Assembly: GCA_014338405.1 (NCBI GenBank)
Contig: JTDE01000288.1
Span: forward strand, 30,437-94,436
Length of the DNA stretch: 64,000 nucleotides
From: Paragonimus skrjabini miyazakii
Taxonomy: Eukaryota > Platyhelminthes > Trematoda > Plagiorchiida > Troglotrematidae
Direction: 5' to 3'
In this document: positions 11,511 to 24,300 of the stretch, piece by piece
Layout of the letters: each line of letters opens with the position of its first letter
How positions within the stretch are numbered: position 1 is the stretch's first letter
Program-made: the position numbers and the translations under genes
The notes under the pieces: generated by a model
What the model saw: the letters and a program-made list of their open reading frames with translations, nothing else
Told to the model about the DNA's origin: nothing
The model's database searches: none

Positions 11511-14500
11511 TTCGAAATTATTAACTGTAGCAGAACAAGGATACCCACAAATACAAAAAAAGACGCTGACCACATACTGGGCTGTCGAAACTTCGGACAA
11601 ATCCTTGTTTGCTATTAAATACAAAATTATTAATAGTATTGTGATGGCAGCCTATTCAATTCACCGCCTATCCAAACCTCAACATAGCAGACAATCCAGC
11701 AGCAAATTACTCCAGAGTGAATTCAAGGCACAATATCAGAATCGGACATATAGTCTCAATTCAACTTTCTTCGTTAGTCGCCAGGTTGCTTGCTTTTAGT
11801 AAATTGAATTCAACTATGATTCCCAGGGCTGATCGAAGTCCTTGATTCCCAGTGTTCCACAGACACTGAACTCACTTGGAAAGCCCTATGTGAAATTATT
11901 TGCCTGATATAACTTACTCTGTTATTTAAAATCTATCTAATTATACTTTAACAAATTCCGAATGATCTCTGTAACGGGAAACACTCACGGCATCCTAGTG
12001 CATGCATTTATTTAAACTTATCCGTTCACACCCTTCTTTTGTTCGTTATTATCTCGCCCGACTTCTTCATGAATCCAGTCTTGCTAATCACTTCATTTGA
12101 AAGCATTTTCGTCCAATCACTCACTTCACCAAATAATATTAGTAATGTTTGACTCAATCTCATTTGATTAACTGCCTTTCATTTTGTGGAAATGTGAATA
12201 GGTAGGCCTGCAAAGTCGATTCTCTCTGTGTACAAAACGTACCATACTAACCACTGATGAATTTGATCGGAGTGACAATTTTTAGGCGGAATAAGTTTGA
12301 GTAACAATTCTTCACATGGACCAATCTTAAATGACAGTGTCTCGGGTTAGACAGTAGGGAATGGTGAGTTGTCCGTTTGATCAATGTTCCGTTTGGCCGC
12401 TTCACTTGCATACACCAAGGATGAATAGTGAAGTGCATCGCTCGTGTAAACACTTCCACCTCTCTTGGAACCTTGATGTTCAATATTGTCTGAAATCAGC
12501 TCTTCCGCCACATCACTTCTTACCAGACAAAGTTGCTCCAGTAAGCAATCATCACTCCCAACGATAGGTGGAGAACATGATGCGATATTCAGTCTTTGAT
12601 TGCATCTTACAACTGTGGACCACTCGGTTGAATTTTGTGTTGACACAAGTATACACACACAAACATTTGAATCTTACCGAATCAAACACAAGAGTCACAT
12701 GAAAACTTTTAATTTTTTATCTGCCAGAAGAGGTATAATGTTTTTCTCACGATGCTTTCAAAAGTTTGTGCAAACAAATTACCGCTGTAGTGTATGCAGT
12801 CGATATCTCACTTGTATTTACAAAATATGTCTCAGTGTTCATCAGTGTAAGCTATAGTTATGTCACTAAGTGGGATGTTGTTTATGCTGAAACCGAGTTT
12901 ATGCGAAGCAATAATTTCTGATGCCGGCCGACTTGGGATACCAGCCCTACACTTAATCCACTGACTATATTGCATATTGGAACAAGTTAGTCAGTATACA
13001 CAATATGCGGGCGTTTAGCAAAATCACTGGCAGCAAACAAATGAGTAATACCAAGTCAAAACAATTATTCTTGTGAGAAGCGTGCAATTCATTGTAGAAA
13101 GTGATTGCTGATCACTGCTAGGCCCGTGACAAAAAGGTGTAAGAGCAAACAAGACAAGCTTTCCATGACTGATAAGCAAAGTTTCATAATGCATTGTGTC
13201 AACTCCCCCAACAGAGCCACTCTAGAGAAAAGGTAAACGTTGCACACTGGCTGACAAAACGTTGGGTTGAGACATTTATTGTGTCAGGTACTATCTCACA
13301 GTCCAGCCCTCATGGTAACTATCTTAGATGCTGATCAGAATGGAGCAGTCATGTTCCGAATCAACCGCTGATTCCACGTATCAGCACCTGGTAACCACGG
13401 TCCGCACCACATATTATCGGAATGAAAGACGGCAGGTGAACAACTAGGTTTTCAGTATCTATGCTTCACCTTCTGATCATCAATCATGACTAAGCTGAAG
13501 TTGTTTCAGCTTGTTGGCGGGATGTAGCCATCAACCTTGTGCGTGAGTCTATGACCGGATGGTTCGTGCCCTGAAAACATTTCCTGCGACAAGCCCAAAT
13601 TAGAACAATTGGCCAGTTGTCGAGGCATAGAAAATGACGACTAAGTGGCCTATCTGACTGACTCAAATGAGATCATGTGAGCGATGCAGAACACGGGCAG
13701 CCTACGTGACTGCATATAAGCGGAAAGACTCGAATGGTGGGTCACATGATCGACGTCTACCTAAGGTTAACACGAGTATGAGACTGTACGAGAGGACTGT
13801 CTACAACAGGTTGCTCAGTCTATTGTATCTCATTCACCTAGTATTTTGAAGTTTTGTTTTACGAGATGAGAAGTTTTTCCTCCATCATGCATTCCAGAAG
13901 TTATAAATTGCCAAACTTAATAAGAACATGAACCTATGATAGAGCTTCGGCGTCGCGACTTCCTGTCGACAACTGCCATGATGATGAAGCCGGAGTACTC
14001 CGAACTACTGAAGATCACGTGCTGGTGGAAGAGCTAATGCGGTTTCCAGCCGATTTCATGTATGCGATTTGACAAAAGTGTACAAGTGTTCGTGATTTTC
14101 TGCTTGAAGTGATAAGTTTTTCATGAAAAGTTGTGGTGACTGCAAATTCCTGGCTATCACTTCGTGGACGACAGCACGTCGTAGGCAACTATCCATTGGT
14201 TGGAACTTCACGAGTGCAGCCAATCATAAATGCTCTTATTACTTCGATCCTAGGAAAAACCAAACTGCTGCTCAAAACTGGTCAGAAAGTCCCTATACCT
14301 GTACATGAATCACTTTGTTTGCAATGGGAACTGATACGTGAAGACAATGCACCATCTGTGGAACTTACAGCATCCCACGCTTATCAGGAAAATAGGTGGT
14401 GAAGAAAAATGTTTAAAACCCATCAGAACAGCATTGGCAATCTGATGATGTTATCTGAGTGATCAATAACTCAAACAAGTTGGACTCCCTTTCAACTAGA

Positions 14501-14630
14501 TCAGATTTTAAAAACCGTGACCAACTAAAATTTTTCTATTGTAGTGATAGCCACTTAACGATTCGATCCCTGGTTCATATTCCATACCATTCAGTTTATT
14601 TTGCAGTAACGTTTACGCAACCACAGTAGG
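11511..14630. other. unassigned intergenic DNA
   Basis: No recognisable element was found. A 103-codon minus-strand frame (12347-12658) and an 89-codon plus frame (14133-14402) show no motif I know. The second lies in ordinary-looking sequence that could be a decayed repeat, but I cannot place it. Confidence 0.4.
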
Positions 14631-14671
14631 TTGGATTTTGCAGGAACGAACGTCGATGCTTTTTGTAGGAT

Positions 14672-14775
14672 ATCCGCACCAAATTTAGTGCAAATGAAGT
14701 CAGACAGTTTGGGCGTCGTGTTTAACATGTTATTGATAAATGGATTGAGAATAACACAACGTCACGAGCAAGTTG

Positions 14776-14777
<2 letters not shown>
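14672..14777. repeat. dispersed repeat with hammerhead-like segment, copy 2 (truncated)
   Basis: It contains the module ggatatccgcaccaaattt, then gtcgtgtttaacatgtta and a segment running to cacgagcaagttgt. This is the same repeat as at 4338-4486, in the same orientation. It stops abruptly at 14777, where the (CAT)n tail of the RTE element begins, so the hammerhead-like part is missing. A second partial copy of the segment, in the opposite orientation, lies on the far side of the RTE element (16695-16735). Confidence 0.7.

Positions 14778-14806
<29 letters not shown>
14778..14806. repeat. (CAT)n microsatellite, RTE 3' tail
   Basis: About nine uninterrupted cat/tca units on the plus strand mark the 3' terminus of the minus-strand RTE1 element. 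The related copy at 41891-41904 has only three to four units with one change (atcatcatcgtcat). Confidence 0.9.
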
Positions 14807-15070
14807 AGACAGCAATACATCAGTGGTTCACACTAATGCTTAACTGCCACACAACCATGAAGAAGAAGAAACAAACCCTGTTTAGGAAAAGAGAAAAAAA
14901 GAGAGATGGTAGGGGGCTTAACCTCTAAAAATAGCTACGTCTACATTCAAACATACAACATCAAGGCGCCTACACCTTGCAAACAAACCACCAAGCTGTA
15001 AGTGAAAGTAAAACGTCATCAGCAAGACAGCTTCCTCACGGCTTTCACTACCCCGCGTCATTAAGTGCAC

Positions 15071-16660
15071 TCACTTCACAGACAACTCGAACAAACAACG
15101 ACAACATTCACGCCACTGAACCCTATTGACCGCCATCTCACTTAAAGTTGCAAGCCACTGACTCTCTGAGTCGCGAGGGCTCCAACCAGGGAGACGAACC
15201 CGATCTACAGTAGTCAACCCCTTCGTGAACGATTTCATTTGTCTACGCCAGGTCATCATTTGTCCACCTCGCACCTTACGCCAATCGGCCGCAGCGTCGG
15301 CAAACATTGCTCGGTGTGGCAAGCGATTAGCTGGCATCCTTAGTACATGACCTAACCATCTAAGTCTGTGCAAGTGTAAGGACTGAACGAAAGAACTCGT
15401 TTGACAATCAGTGCCAAACACCCGCTTTCTAACCTCCTCGTTGTTTACTCGTTGGGGCCACTCGATACGAGCGATTGAACGCAGACATCGGTGGTCAAAT
15501 ACCTGGAGGCGGTTCACGTCCTCTACTCTGATCGGCCATGTTTCGCTACCGTAAAGTAATACAGCCTTCACTGTTGTCTGATATACGCAACCCTTAAGCT
15601 TCAGAGAGATACCTCTGTGTCGCCATAAGTGCCTCAGATTAGCAAACATCGCCCTAGCCTTAGAAATACGCGCCCCTATTTCATTCTCTACACCTCCGCC
15701 GCCGCCGCTGATGCAGTTATCCAGGTATACAAACCGGTCAACAACCTGCATGACTTCATTATCTAACATTAAACCCTCGTAATCACAGCAATCTTGCAGA
15801 AGCACTTTGCATTTCGAGGCCGCAAAGCGCATTCCGAAGTACTTGGCAGAACGCGAAATTGCATTCAGCGTTGCTTGTGCCGCTTGAAAGTTGTCAAACA
15901 GCAACACCTTATCGTCAGCATAATCAAGATCAGTCAGCCTTCCACCAGATAAGGGGTCCACACCGGCATCATTTGAGTGACGCAAACAGTCCTCCATTAT
16001 TTCGTCCATGACGAAATTAAACAAAAATGGTGAAAGGGGACAGCCTTGACGAACGCCGTTTCTGGTGCCGAATTATGGGAGTAAAGCGCCGACAGTATGT
16101 TCACATACTTAGTCGGTACACCCCTGCGTTTAAGCGACTCTAAAAGTGTTGATCGATCCACCGAATCGAATGCACCTTTATAGTCGAGAAATAAAGCAAT
16201 TGTTGGCCGGCAATATACATGACGCTGCTCCAAAATTTGACGAAGGGTAAAAATATGATCTATACATCCCCGGCCAGGACGAAACCCTGCCTGTTCTTCT
16301 CTGATGTTTAACTCCCGAACTGCAGTGAGTCGACGAAGTATAGTGGAGGCCAGAACCCTAGAAATGACTGGGGTTCAAACTAATTCCCCTATGGTTTTCA
16401 CAAGAGCTCCTGATACCCTTTTTGAATATAGGAACTATTATCACGTGACCCCAGCACGGAGGGATGGTCTCCGTCGACCACACAAGTTGAAACAGCTGAG
16501 TCAAGGCCTCGACTAACACCTCTCTACCTTCTTTAAAAAGTGCCGGCACGAGATCATCTGGACCGGCAGCCTTATTACGATTGAGGGCCGAGATGCAATT
16601 GCGAACCTCAGTCTCAGCTAAATTGACCCTCAAAGTGTTCCGCCCAGCGTTCCAACCTTC
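15071..16660 (-). pseudogene. RTE-type reverse transcriptase, frameshifted into three pieces
   Basis: From the 5' side on the minus strand: an RLERWAEHF stretch (about 16640-16665), RNKAAGPDDLVPALF and VPIFKKG (frame 16358-16633); then, after a frameshift, EEQAGFRPGRGC and FLDYKGAFDSVD with the first catalytic aspartate (frame 15997-16300). After a second frameshift near 16065 comes QGCPLSPFLF and an open frame of over 317 codons with the catalytic YADD box (15911-15922). The C-terminal region has YGSETW, FDHRCLRSIARI, RLRWLGHVLRM and RLPGWSPRD, typical of flatworm RTE/SR2 proteins. It ends at a stop at 15071. The long final frame suggests a fairly recent insertion, yet two frameshifts disable it. 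A GGGGG run (about 15702-15716) codes five glycines in a region that is usually shorter. Confidence 0.85.
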
Positions 16661-16694
16661 TGAACTTATTATAAATTAGTGTGCCATCTGCCTC

Positions 16695-16735
16695 GCTCGT
16701 AACGTTGTGTTATTCTCAATCCATTTATCAATGGC
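16695..16735 (+). repeat. fragment of the hammerhead-like repeat segment, inverted relative to 14672
   Basis: The string gctcgtaacgttgtgttatt and the following ctcaatccatttatcaat is the reverse complement of the end of the copy at 14745-14777. It sits just beyond the truncated 5' end of RTE1. It is too short to include the hammerhead-like core. Confidence 0.65.
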
Positions 16736-19700
16736 GATGCTTTTTCTCAGGTGGTTAATAACAGTAATGTCAAACAACGAGCTACTGACGGAACTAATCA
16801 CAGAGACCCCGGCTTCATCAATCGCTACGGCCATCCTGACAACAGGTCACATTTTTAAAGGGGTTTCATTATATTTTATATTATTGCGCTATATTTTATA
16901 TGTTGCCAAATATTGTTACTCTGTTTACCTCCTTCGATCGTGAACATAAAACATGTAGAACTTATCCACCGGGAAAACAGAAGCAAACAGTGGACTGGCA
17001 GGTATAAAGTTGCCCACGACTTTACCTAAACGAAACGATGGTAGCCCAGTCGGCTACTCCAACCCATTTATGTGCTTAATGCCGGTTAAAGATTTCGGAT
17101 TCGAACAGATTCCTCAAGTGCCAATAATTTAGGGTTCCGGTTGAGAAGTTGAGTTTCAAATGAACCGAATGGATCAATTGGGTGACCTGTTGTCACGAGA
17201 TACTGAATATCTGATGACGTGGGGGTGTCAACCAAGTTGAAACAGTCGCACCACTAGTCGTTTTAACCATATCGAGACGTGTTCTGGTACTAATGGAAGT
17301 AGTTGCCTAATTGTTCTGTCTCTGTAACCGCCGGTCAACTTGAAAGAGCACTGAGAGACAGACAAACTGCGCACGCAATTATTTGAATCTGGTCCTTTAT
17401 TGGCTTGAAACAAGGGTAACTGTGCACCCGCGTGCGTTCGAGTTAGAGCGGACTTTTACTTCTGTCTGCCATCGCTCACTATGAATTAGAAAACCGGAAA
17501 TATATACTTCTTCTCGACAGCTTGAAGTAGCTAGTCACTCTGTTTCATCTTGTTGTGAGCCCTATGGAATTTCTCGGACTATTCATCTGTCAGTAATGTT
17601 TTCTTCGGCTACTCTTCTTTTTCATGCAGCTCATCAGAGATACAAGTCCGTCCGGTTCTACGAAGCACGGTTTTAGTCAGATCACGTTTATGTGTAAGCG
17701 GCTGAAAATTGGAAAACGGCTGCATGAATGCCCCCGTATGCTATCCGCTCGTCTACTAGTGAGTATATTAAAAGCTCTTATTGATACTGTTAAGTAGTTA
17801 CACCCTAACCGTGCTAAATAGCACGGAAGTCGTGTTAGTCAGACAGCATTGGCTAGTCTTGTAAGCACACAATAGGGTGATGTAACCAGTCTTCCCACAG
17901 TAGATTTGATTTATTCATCAAACTGTGAGAAATTTAAATTATTTTGGTAAGTCCTTTAGCATGTTGTCGCTATGTGCCTTTCATACGAAATTTCTTGCTT
18001 ACTCGTTGGCGACGATGAAAGCAAATGGAAATGCCAACATTTCTCTGACATTCGGACCGGCGTAAAATTGACTACCTGGCCCTTTCGTTATTGGGGTCAC
18101 AAACTGCTAATGTCCGTTACCACCCAAACTACAAAAAGATGATTTCCTAATTTTTGTCGATTATGGCGAACTATATTCGCAGCCAGAAAAGCGATCGATG
18201 ATTACAATAAGTTCATTGTTGTGGACGATGTGTGAACGACTCAAACGTGTGGATGGGTTAAAAGCTGAACTATGGTTTGCCGTATCTGTTTTGCAAAAAC
18301 CAGTCAGTAATTTAAGGACCAATACAACGTACGTTATTGGAAAGAGCCAATATATTCATGATTTCAAAACAGTGTAATGACTTTTTGTTCGTCATTGTTT
18401 CTTTACAATAGATACAACACAGCTGCTTGTTCACTCAGCGAAATGTCATATCTTTCTGAGTTATTAGCTGAATTCGAGACGTCGTCCTTCGGCTCTTCCA
18501 TCAGCCTCATCAGTCCGCTGGAAATGCACATATAAGTATCTGATCGATAAAAGGTGTGTTATTTCAAAGTTCTGGAAGTATCCAGTGAATCTAGTATAAG
18601 CTTAGAGCCGGTAATCACCTCACATTATGAGCAGGTAATCAGTAGAATGTTATTATTCGCCGCAGTAATTACAACACATTTCCGATGCATGTGTACTATA
18701 ACTGAGGCAGCAATGATAAGAGTAAGTAGTGTGACAGATATGATAAGTTAGAAAAGACCGAGACGTGGAATTTCTCGGCTTCCGTTGGATTTGAACGAGC
18801 GAGAGAGGCAGCGTGCCAAAATAATGCAAGTTCACCATCAGCTAAGCTATGAAACCATAGTGGGAGTCCAGGACTGCCATATTTGGGTTCAGTCACCCAC
18901 TCAACTAACTTTGCCATACGGAATTCATTGAACTAAAGAGGAGAGTCATTATCCAAGCAGTTCATGTTAGACCCAACAACGTCACTCCTGCACACTCAAC
19001 TTGTAGTACTGCCAACTAGTAATACTTGTAAGTGGATGATCAGAATATTGTCCAGTTCAGCTTACAACAAGCACTCTGTGCAACCGGTTGATCCAAGCCT
19101 TAAGTAACGCGCTGCTCAAATTACTCAACGCTTCTAAACAATGGGCCGTCTCTGTCGTTCCCGCCTATGCGATGTACCCATACCAAGTCTGCATCCGACG
19201 TATACCTTGGGATGGAAGTCCAGTAGAATTAGGACAGGTACTTATGCTGGCCAGTTACTCAGCCCCTCACTCATTTCATCCATTTCCGAGTGTGCTGTCC
19301 AGGCATTCGTGCTCTGAAAGAGCTTAATGTGATTAGGATCTTTCTTGTTATTATCCTAAAGTAACCAGTTATCCGAAATTATCAAATGCCGTAATATCCC
19401 CTTGTGTAATTGGGCTGAAACTGATTATGAGAAATGACCTTGCAGTATAACAGTCAACTTCGTTTTTGAGTAGTATAGTGCGCACATTTTGGAACTAAAG
19501 GACAAGTCTCAACGCCAGGATGACGATGGACCAAAAGCGACTATTGGAACAGTGTTTACGTATTATGGGTGACGTACCACCAGGATGAATGACAATATAC
19601 TGCCGCCGAATGCTTGCGGATACATATCAGCCATGCAAGTGAGTGCACACGTTCGTTGTCCTGTGTTTTACCATAACCTGTACGGGATTTCATGCAATAA

Positions 19701-21069
19701 ACAGCCTCGAAGGCCAAACGTCTTCTGCGGTCTCAACAACCTGAAATAAGCTGTTTACCGGAAACATTTATCGTGGAGAATAATGGTCTTGTTATCTTGC
19801 TCCTTGTCATTAATGCCTAAGTTATAAACCGTCCAATATATTGTGTGCTTTTTATCACATGATGATTGTAGTGTTTTTGATGAACTAGATCATAATTGCA
19901 CGAGTCCTTGTATAGGAGCTATAACAACGATGTCTCATGATACATTCTAGAATTAACCTTTTTAATCAATCTGTAGACTGAATCCTTTCGTTACGTCGTA
20001 TATTTTAGCTCGCCTACCTAAACAGGTTTTTGGGTTGCCTTTGATCCTATACCGAATTGCCTTCAGGATACTTTGGCTGGTTGCTATCGATTCGTTGACA
20101 CTCAATATTTCCATATTTTCTATTCTACTACCTCACTTCAATTTTTTATACCACTATGTTATACGTTGAACTGTCTAGCAGTCTGTCTTGCATCTTAACC
20201 TAAAGTGATACAAATAAATGCATTCCAGTGTTTTAGTTCACAGTCCCATAGATAGACTTATCGACGTCCTTCATCGCTGTCCAGCACAAACCTTTCACCT
20301 TAACCCCAGTGAATGTTTTTAATTACCGTACTCCCCTTGATATCAGTAGACAAGCGAAAAGAATGGAAACAGCTCGCTTTCCTTAAATTACCCAGCCAGC
20401 AGTTACGATTCAAGATTACAAGTCGAGGAAGTATCAGCTCTGCATAAGTCTCAGATAGTTACAAGTGAGCTAGGGCTAACTGCGTAATCAGCAGATAGGA
20501 ACAAGTTCGAACTGTCGGCTGATTCAGATTAAACATGCCTGAAAATAATAAATGTTCTAACACAGTGATTCAGTATATCGTTAGTTTATCTAAATTTCAT
20601 CTGAACTGAGTAGGCGAGATGAGTTCACGACTAACCCGGCTAGCACGAGGAGCAGGTGGTCATTTACCGGATACGGCATACAATTCGTACAGTTTAACAT
20701 GTCAATAGATGAGCAAACGCAATAGCACATAGAACACTGTTCATAAATGAGCATGTTTGAACTGTGCTTATTATACTTCGGCCGTAAATTATGAGATTTG
20801 TGACAAAACAGCCAACACGGTTGTTTTATGTGATATAGCGGGATACAAATCACAGACATCAAGATTATACGCAATGCTGTCTGGCTTTAACAAGAGCAAA
20901 ACGCGAGTGTGGCAATTCTTTTGGAAAAAGTTCCGCAAACAGTCTACGTGAATGTAAAATTTGCGTTTAACTAAAAGTGATATTCAATTTATAAATGCAC
21001 AAAAGTTTTGTGCCCAATGTCACCAAAGTGAAACAAAGGAAAAGTCATTATTCTTGCAAAAACAAATAG
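16736..21069. other. unassigned intergenic DNA
   Basis: No confident element was found. Around 17034-17110 there is a tRNA-like string (A-box-like tagcccagtcgg; B-box-like ggattcgaacagattcc) that may be a SINE relic. A hammerhead-like string on the minus strand lies at 18470-18525. The rest shows only chance-length open frames. Confidence 0.4.
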
Positions 21070-21310
21070 ATGTCGCAGATTCTTTTCAGATCCGTAAGGT
21101 CTAGTTATTTACATGTAGGATATAGTAATGCCGTTGCCAGCTTAAGAAGCAATTTAACGGGTTAGTCCATAGGTCCACTTCTTGTCTACTTCGCTGATTT
21201 GGGTAATCCATACGTCGGTCATAACAATAAATTCGCTTGCATCAGCGATCGGACTTACCTAAAGACGTGTTCGCTATTGGTAGAATTGAAAAAAATGTGG
21301 GAATGAGATA
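21070..21310 (+). pseudogene. possible CR1/jockey-type RT fragment
   Basis: In one + frame, after a stop, the translation reads SIGPLLVYFADLG and then NNKFA (about 21165-21240). This resembles the block G-V-P-Q-G-S-x-x-G-P-L-L-F followed by FADD in CR1/jockey reverse transcriptases, but the QG and the DD are not preserved. The segment is short. It could be a chance match, and I rank it well below the other LINE relics in the window. Confidence 0.3.
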
Positions 21311-24300
21311 ACTAATAATTAGTAACGCAAAAAATATGCTGATTTATTCGTTGATTCACTTTTTGTAGACGTCTTTCAAAACTACTCGAAAATGTTCACC
21401 GATCAAATAGCATGATTAAAAACTCTGCAACTTGTTGGACAAGAGTTATAAAATTGAACCTGAAAATGTCCAAGCAATTAGGTTTAAGTTTCGAAATACG
21501 GCGGAAAAATTACTTACATATGTCAACGAAGCCACGAGCTAGAAAACAGAGCCTCTGAACACATAAATGAGCTACTTTCAGAGCCACAGCGATTAGACTG
21601 AAAGAGAAGTAACAGATTCAAGCTTCGAACTATGAAAGACACACAATCTACAGAGAAATATACAGGGAGTCCCAAACTTGGCAAATGTACAGCAATGGAA
21701 AGTTACGCTTACGTTCTAAGCGGCTACCTTGAGGCTGTAATTTGATGATGAAGCATCGCAATGCTCTAATCGAGGAACAGGTTAATAAATCTTTACGACG
21801 GTGACTAGAAAGGCTAGAGACTAGAAAGATCAGTATCACTAAATCTGTAAATTTCCGAACTTGAAATGAGTACATACCAAGCTTTATATGACTTTCTTCA
21901 TATGGTTTTCTTTGCAGTCTATGGACAGTTTTGGTAATCCTGCTTTGAATAGTTATATGCGGCGCCTTGTTTCGTCAGGAAATAAAGGCCAGACAAATTT
22001 ATGTTAAACGGAATTTTTGGGTTGAAAAGTACCAAAACTTCGTTTGAAGAACCCTAGTTTATGATCATCATTTTTAACTGTGACACAGCATCTGTAGAAA
22101 TGTAGTGCTTATTGGAACCTAATCTTTAAATGTCCCTCTCTGCAGACATTGTCCGAAGTGTAATGTCACTAAGATTTTAATCGGTGTTAGACGTGTGCTG
22201 AATATGTTGCAGCTTACACCCTTCAACACGGAACTCAAGGAGGTTTGTTTAAAACAAGATAATTAAAGTTTTCAAATCATTCCACGGCGAGATAAAATCC
22301 CCAAAGTGCTTAACAATACGCTAGTTCCCAACATCATATACAAACACCAGTACGGGGGTAGAGTTTAAAGTTATATCGTTTACGTGAATTAAATATAGTG
22401 CAAAAGCACCTCAACACTATTTTTATACCTGCCAGACAATCAGGAGCAAATCAGAACAGGATGGCAACGATTGTTGAGGTTGTAGTGAAAAAAAATAAAG
22501 ATAAGAGGACTTGCAGAGTAGAACAGTAGGGATTAGACGATCTTCTACCTTGATGATACCACAAAACACATCCGGAACTACCCTCTGACGAACTGCCCTT
22601 GATTATCGATAGAGTGCTCACTGTACATGAGTGAGTTTTACAGAAATCATTTTGAGCATTGAAGGAGAACCTTTCCAGAAGCAAGAATTTAATTGTGTCC
22701 AACATATTCGAGGAGCTAATGAAAAATGCCAATGATCTTATATCACCAAAAATTGAATGGTGGTCATTAATCTACATTGGAGTCGGTATGCTCATTTTCA
22801 GTTTGTGAGACTGCTAACAACCTACTATATGCATGGTCTGAAGTATGTCCAACACCTTTGAGTGGAACTAAATGAGATATACGATCTGGTCAAGTCCAGA
22901 AATTAAACCGGCATGGACCACTGAGATGTGTACACTGGAACGACGACGGCTGGGATATTACTCAGTGGTAAAGTTGAGAACAAAAGGAAACTAGCATAAC
23001 AGTCCGCCAGAAAGTTAGCAGATTTCCCTGAAGGCATGACTGGACTTAGAGAGCACAACTTCTGAAACACTGAGGCCGTTGTTTTGTGGGTAGATGATAT
23101 AAATCGGAAAGTTTTCTCATGATTGAAAACAAAACCTTTTGTGAGTCACTGGCCGCGTTATTAACCGCCTTTTCGAATTACAACCGTATCTCAAGTTTGG
23201 TTGCATACGTGAGGCTTTAAATTGGATTTTTATCTGGATATCTGGAGAAGGATCCATACTCTCTGTCTTCTGCTATTCAACCTGGCTGAATGGGAACAGA
23301 CCTGATGGCAGACCTCTCAACGTCTAGAAGTGGTCATTGACGAGGGAAGACTATAAACGGGATTAAATAACGTTCGAATGTAAAAGCATTTTCTCATCAC
23401 AGAAGAAAGATAGAATGTAAGTCATTCTACTGAACAACTTTTAAATTTTCCCGTTGGCTTTTAGTGAACCGTGCTAGTTTATTGCTGTAGTGCAAGGTAA
23501 ATTCGGTGCTATCGTGGCCACTGATTCGTCATATGTCTGTTTGTTCACAGTTAGCAATAATTCATCGTTGGTTATAATGTACCCAATCCAAAAAGATGCC
23601 AACATGATGTGGTACCTCATACAATTACAGGTGTGTACAATAAGGCCCAAGGCGTTCACCACACTAATGAGTCGTGTGGTTGTTGAGGTGTCAAAATAGA
23701 GAAGTTTGTTTCGGCTGTGCTAAAATGTCCCATCACTGGGAAGTGAACATAACCTAAAAAGTCCTATGTCGAACGTTTCGAACAAAACCAGAAGTAGAGG
23801 GTTTTGCAATTTGCCAGCTAACCGGTTGTCTAAGTTGGCCAGTTTTAGGGGGTTTCCGGTGGATTGCAGGATTAACGGTGATATGGAATCAGCAAACGGA
23901 AGAACATTGTAAGAAGTCTGCACGAGAAAACTGCACGAAAAGGATAGCATACCTTTAGTATCGAGATCAAAATTTAAGCCGTTAAGAATGAGCCAGGTAT
24001 AGGTTAGTGAGAGTTTGTGACATCCTGAGAAATAACAGATTTTTCAGCTCAGCCGGTTTAGCAGTTTGCACCCACTTGCTTGCTAGCAGTTGACACAGTG
24101 ACGGGCTTAATGTTTAGTGGGTACAGGGCGAGTTGGATGACATTTTTTGCTTACCTAGTCTGTTGACTATCAGCCGACTATGCTGGAGTTAGTTGGGAAG
24201 CATTTTATTCTCAAAGATCTAGTTCATCTAGAATAAACCAAGCCAGCAAAGTTCGAATAACAGACATTAAGTTTCTCATACCCGTCTATCCAGTGATCTG

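Larger units (their letters stand above)
14778..16670 (-). mobile_element. RTE/SR2-type non-LTR retrotransposon (RTE1), 5'-truncated
   Basis: Minus-strand element. Its 3' end is a (CAT)n microsatellite on the plus strand (14778-14806, ATG-type repeat in element sense), which is typical of RTE-clade 3' tails. About 260 nt of 3' UTR follow in element terms, then the pol gene to about 16665. The AP-endonuclease and the start of RT are missing, so this is a usual 5'-truncated insertion. A second copy of the same 3' end is at 41891-42335 and a much older one is at 28130-29410 on the other strand. Insertion seems to have hit the dispersed hammerhead-like repeat, but the two flanks are inverted rather than continuous. 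Confidence 0.85.

Noticed and set aside
17034..17110. tRNA gene
   Set aside because: A and B boxes are imperfect and acceptor and anticodon stems do not pair; at best a SINE relic.
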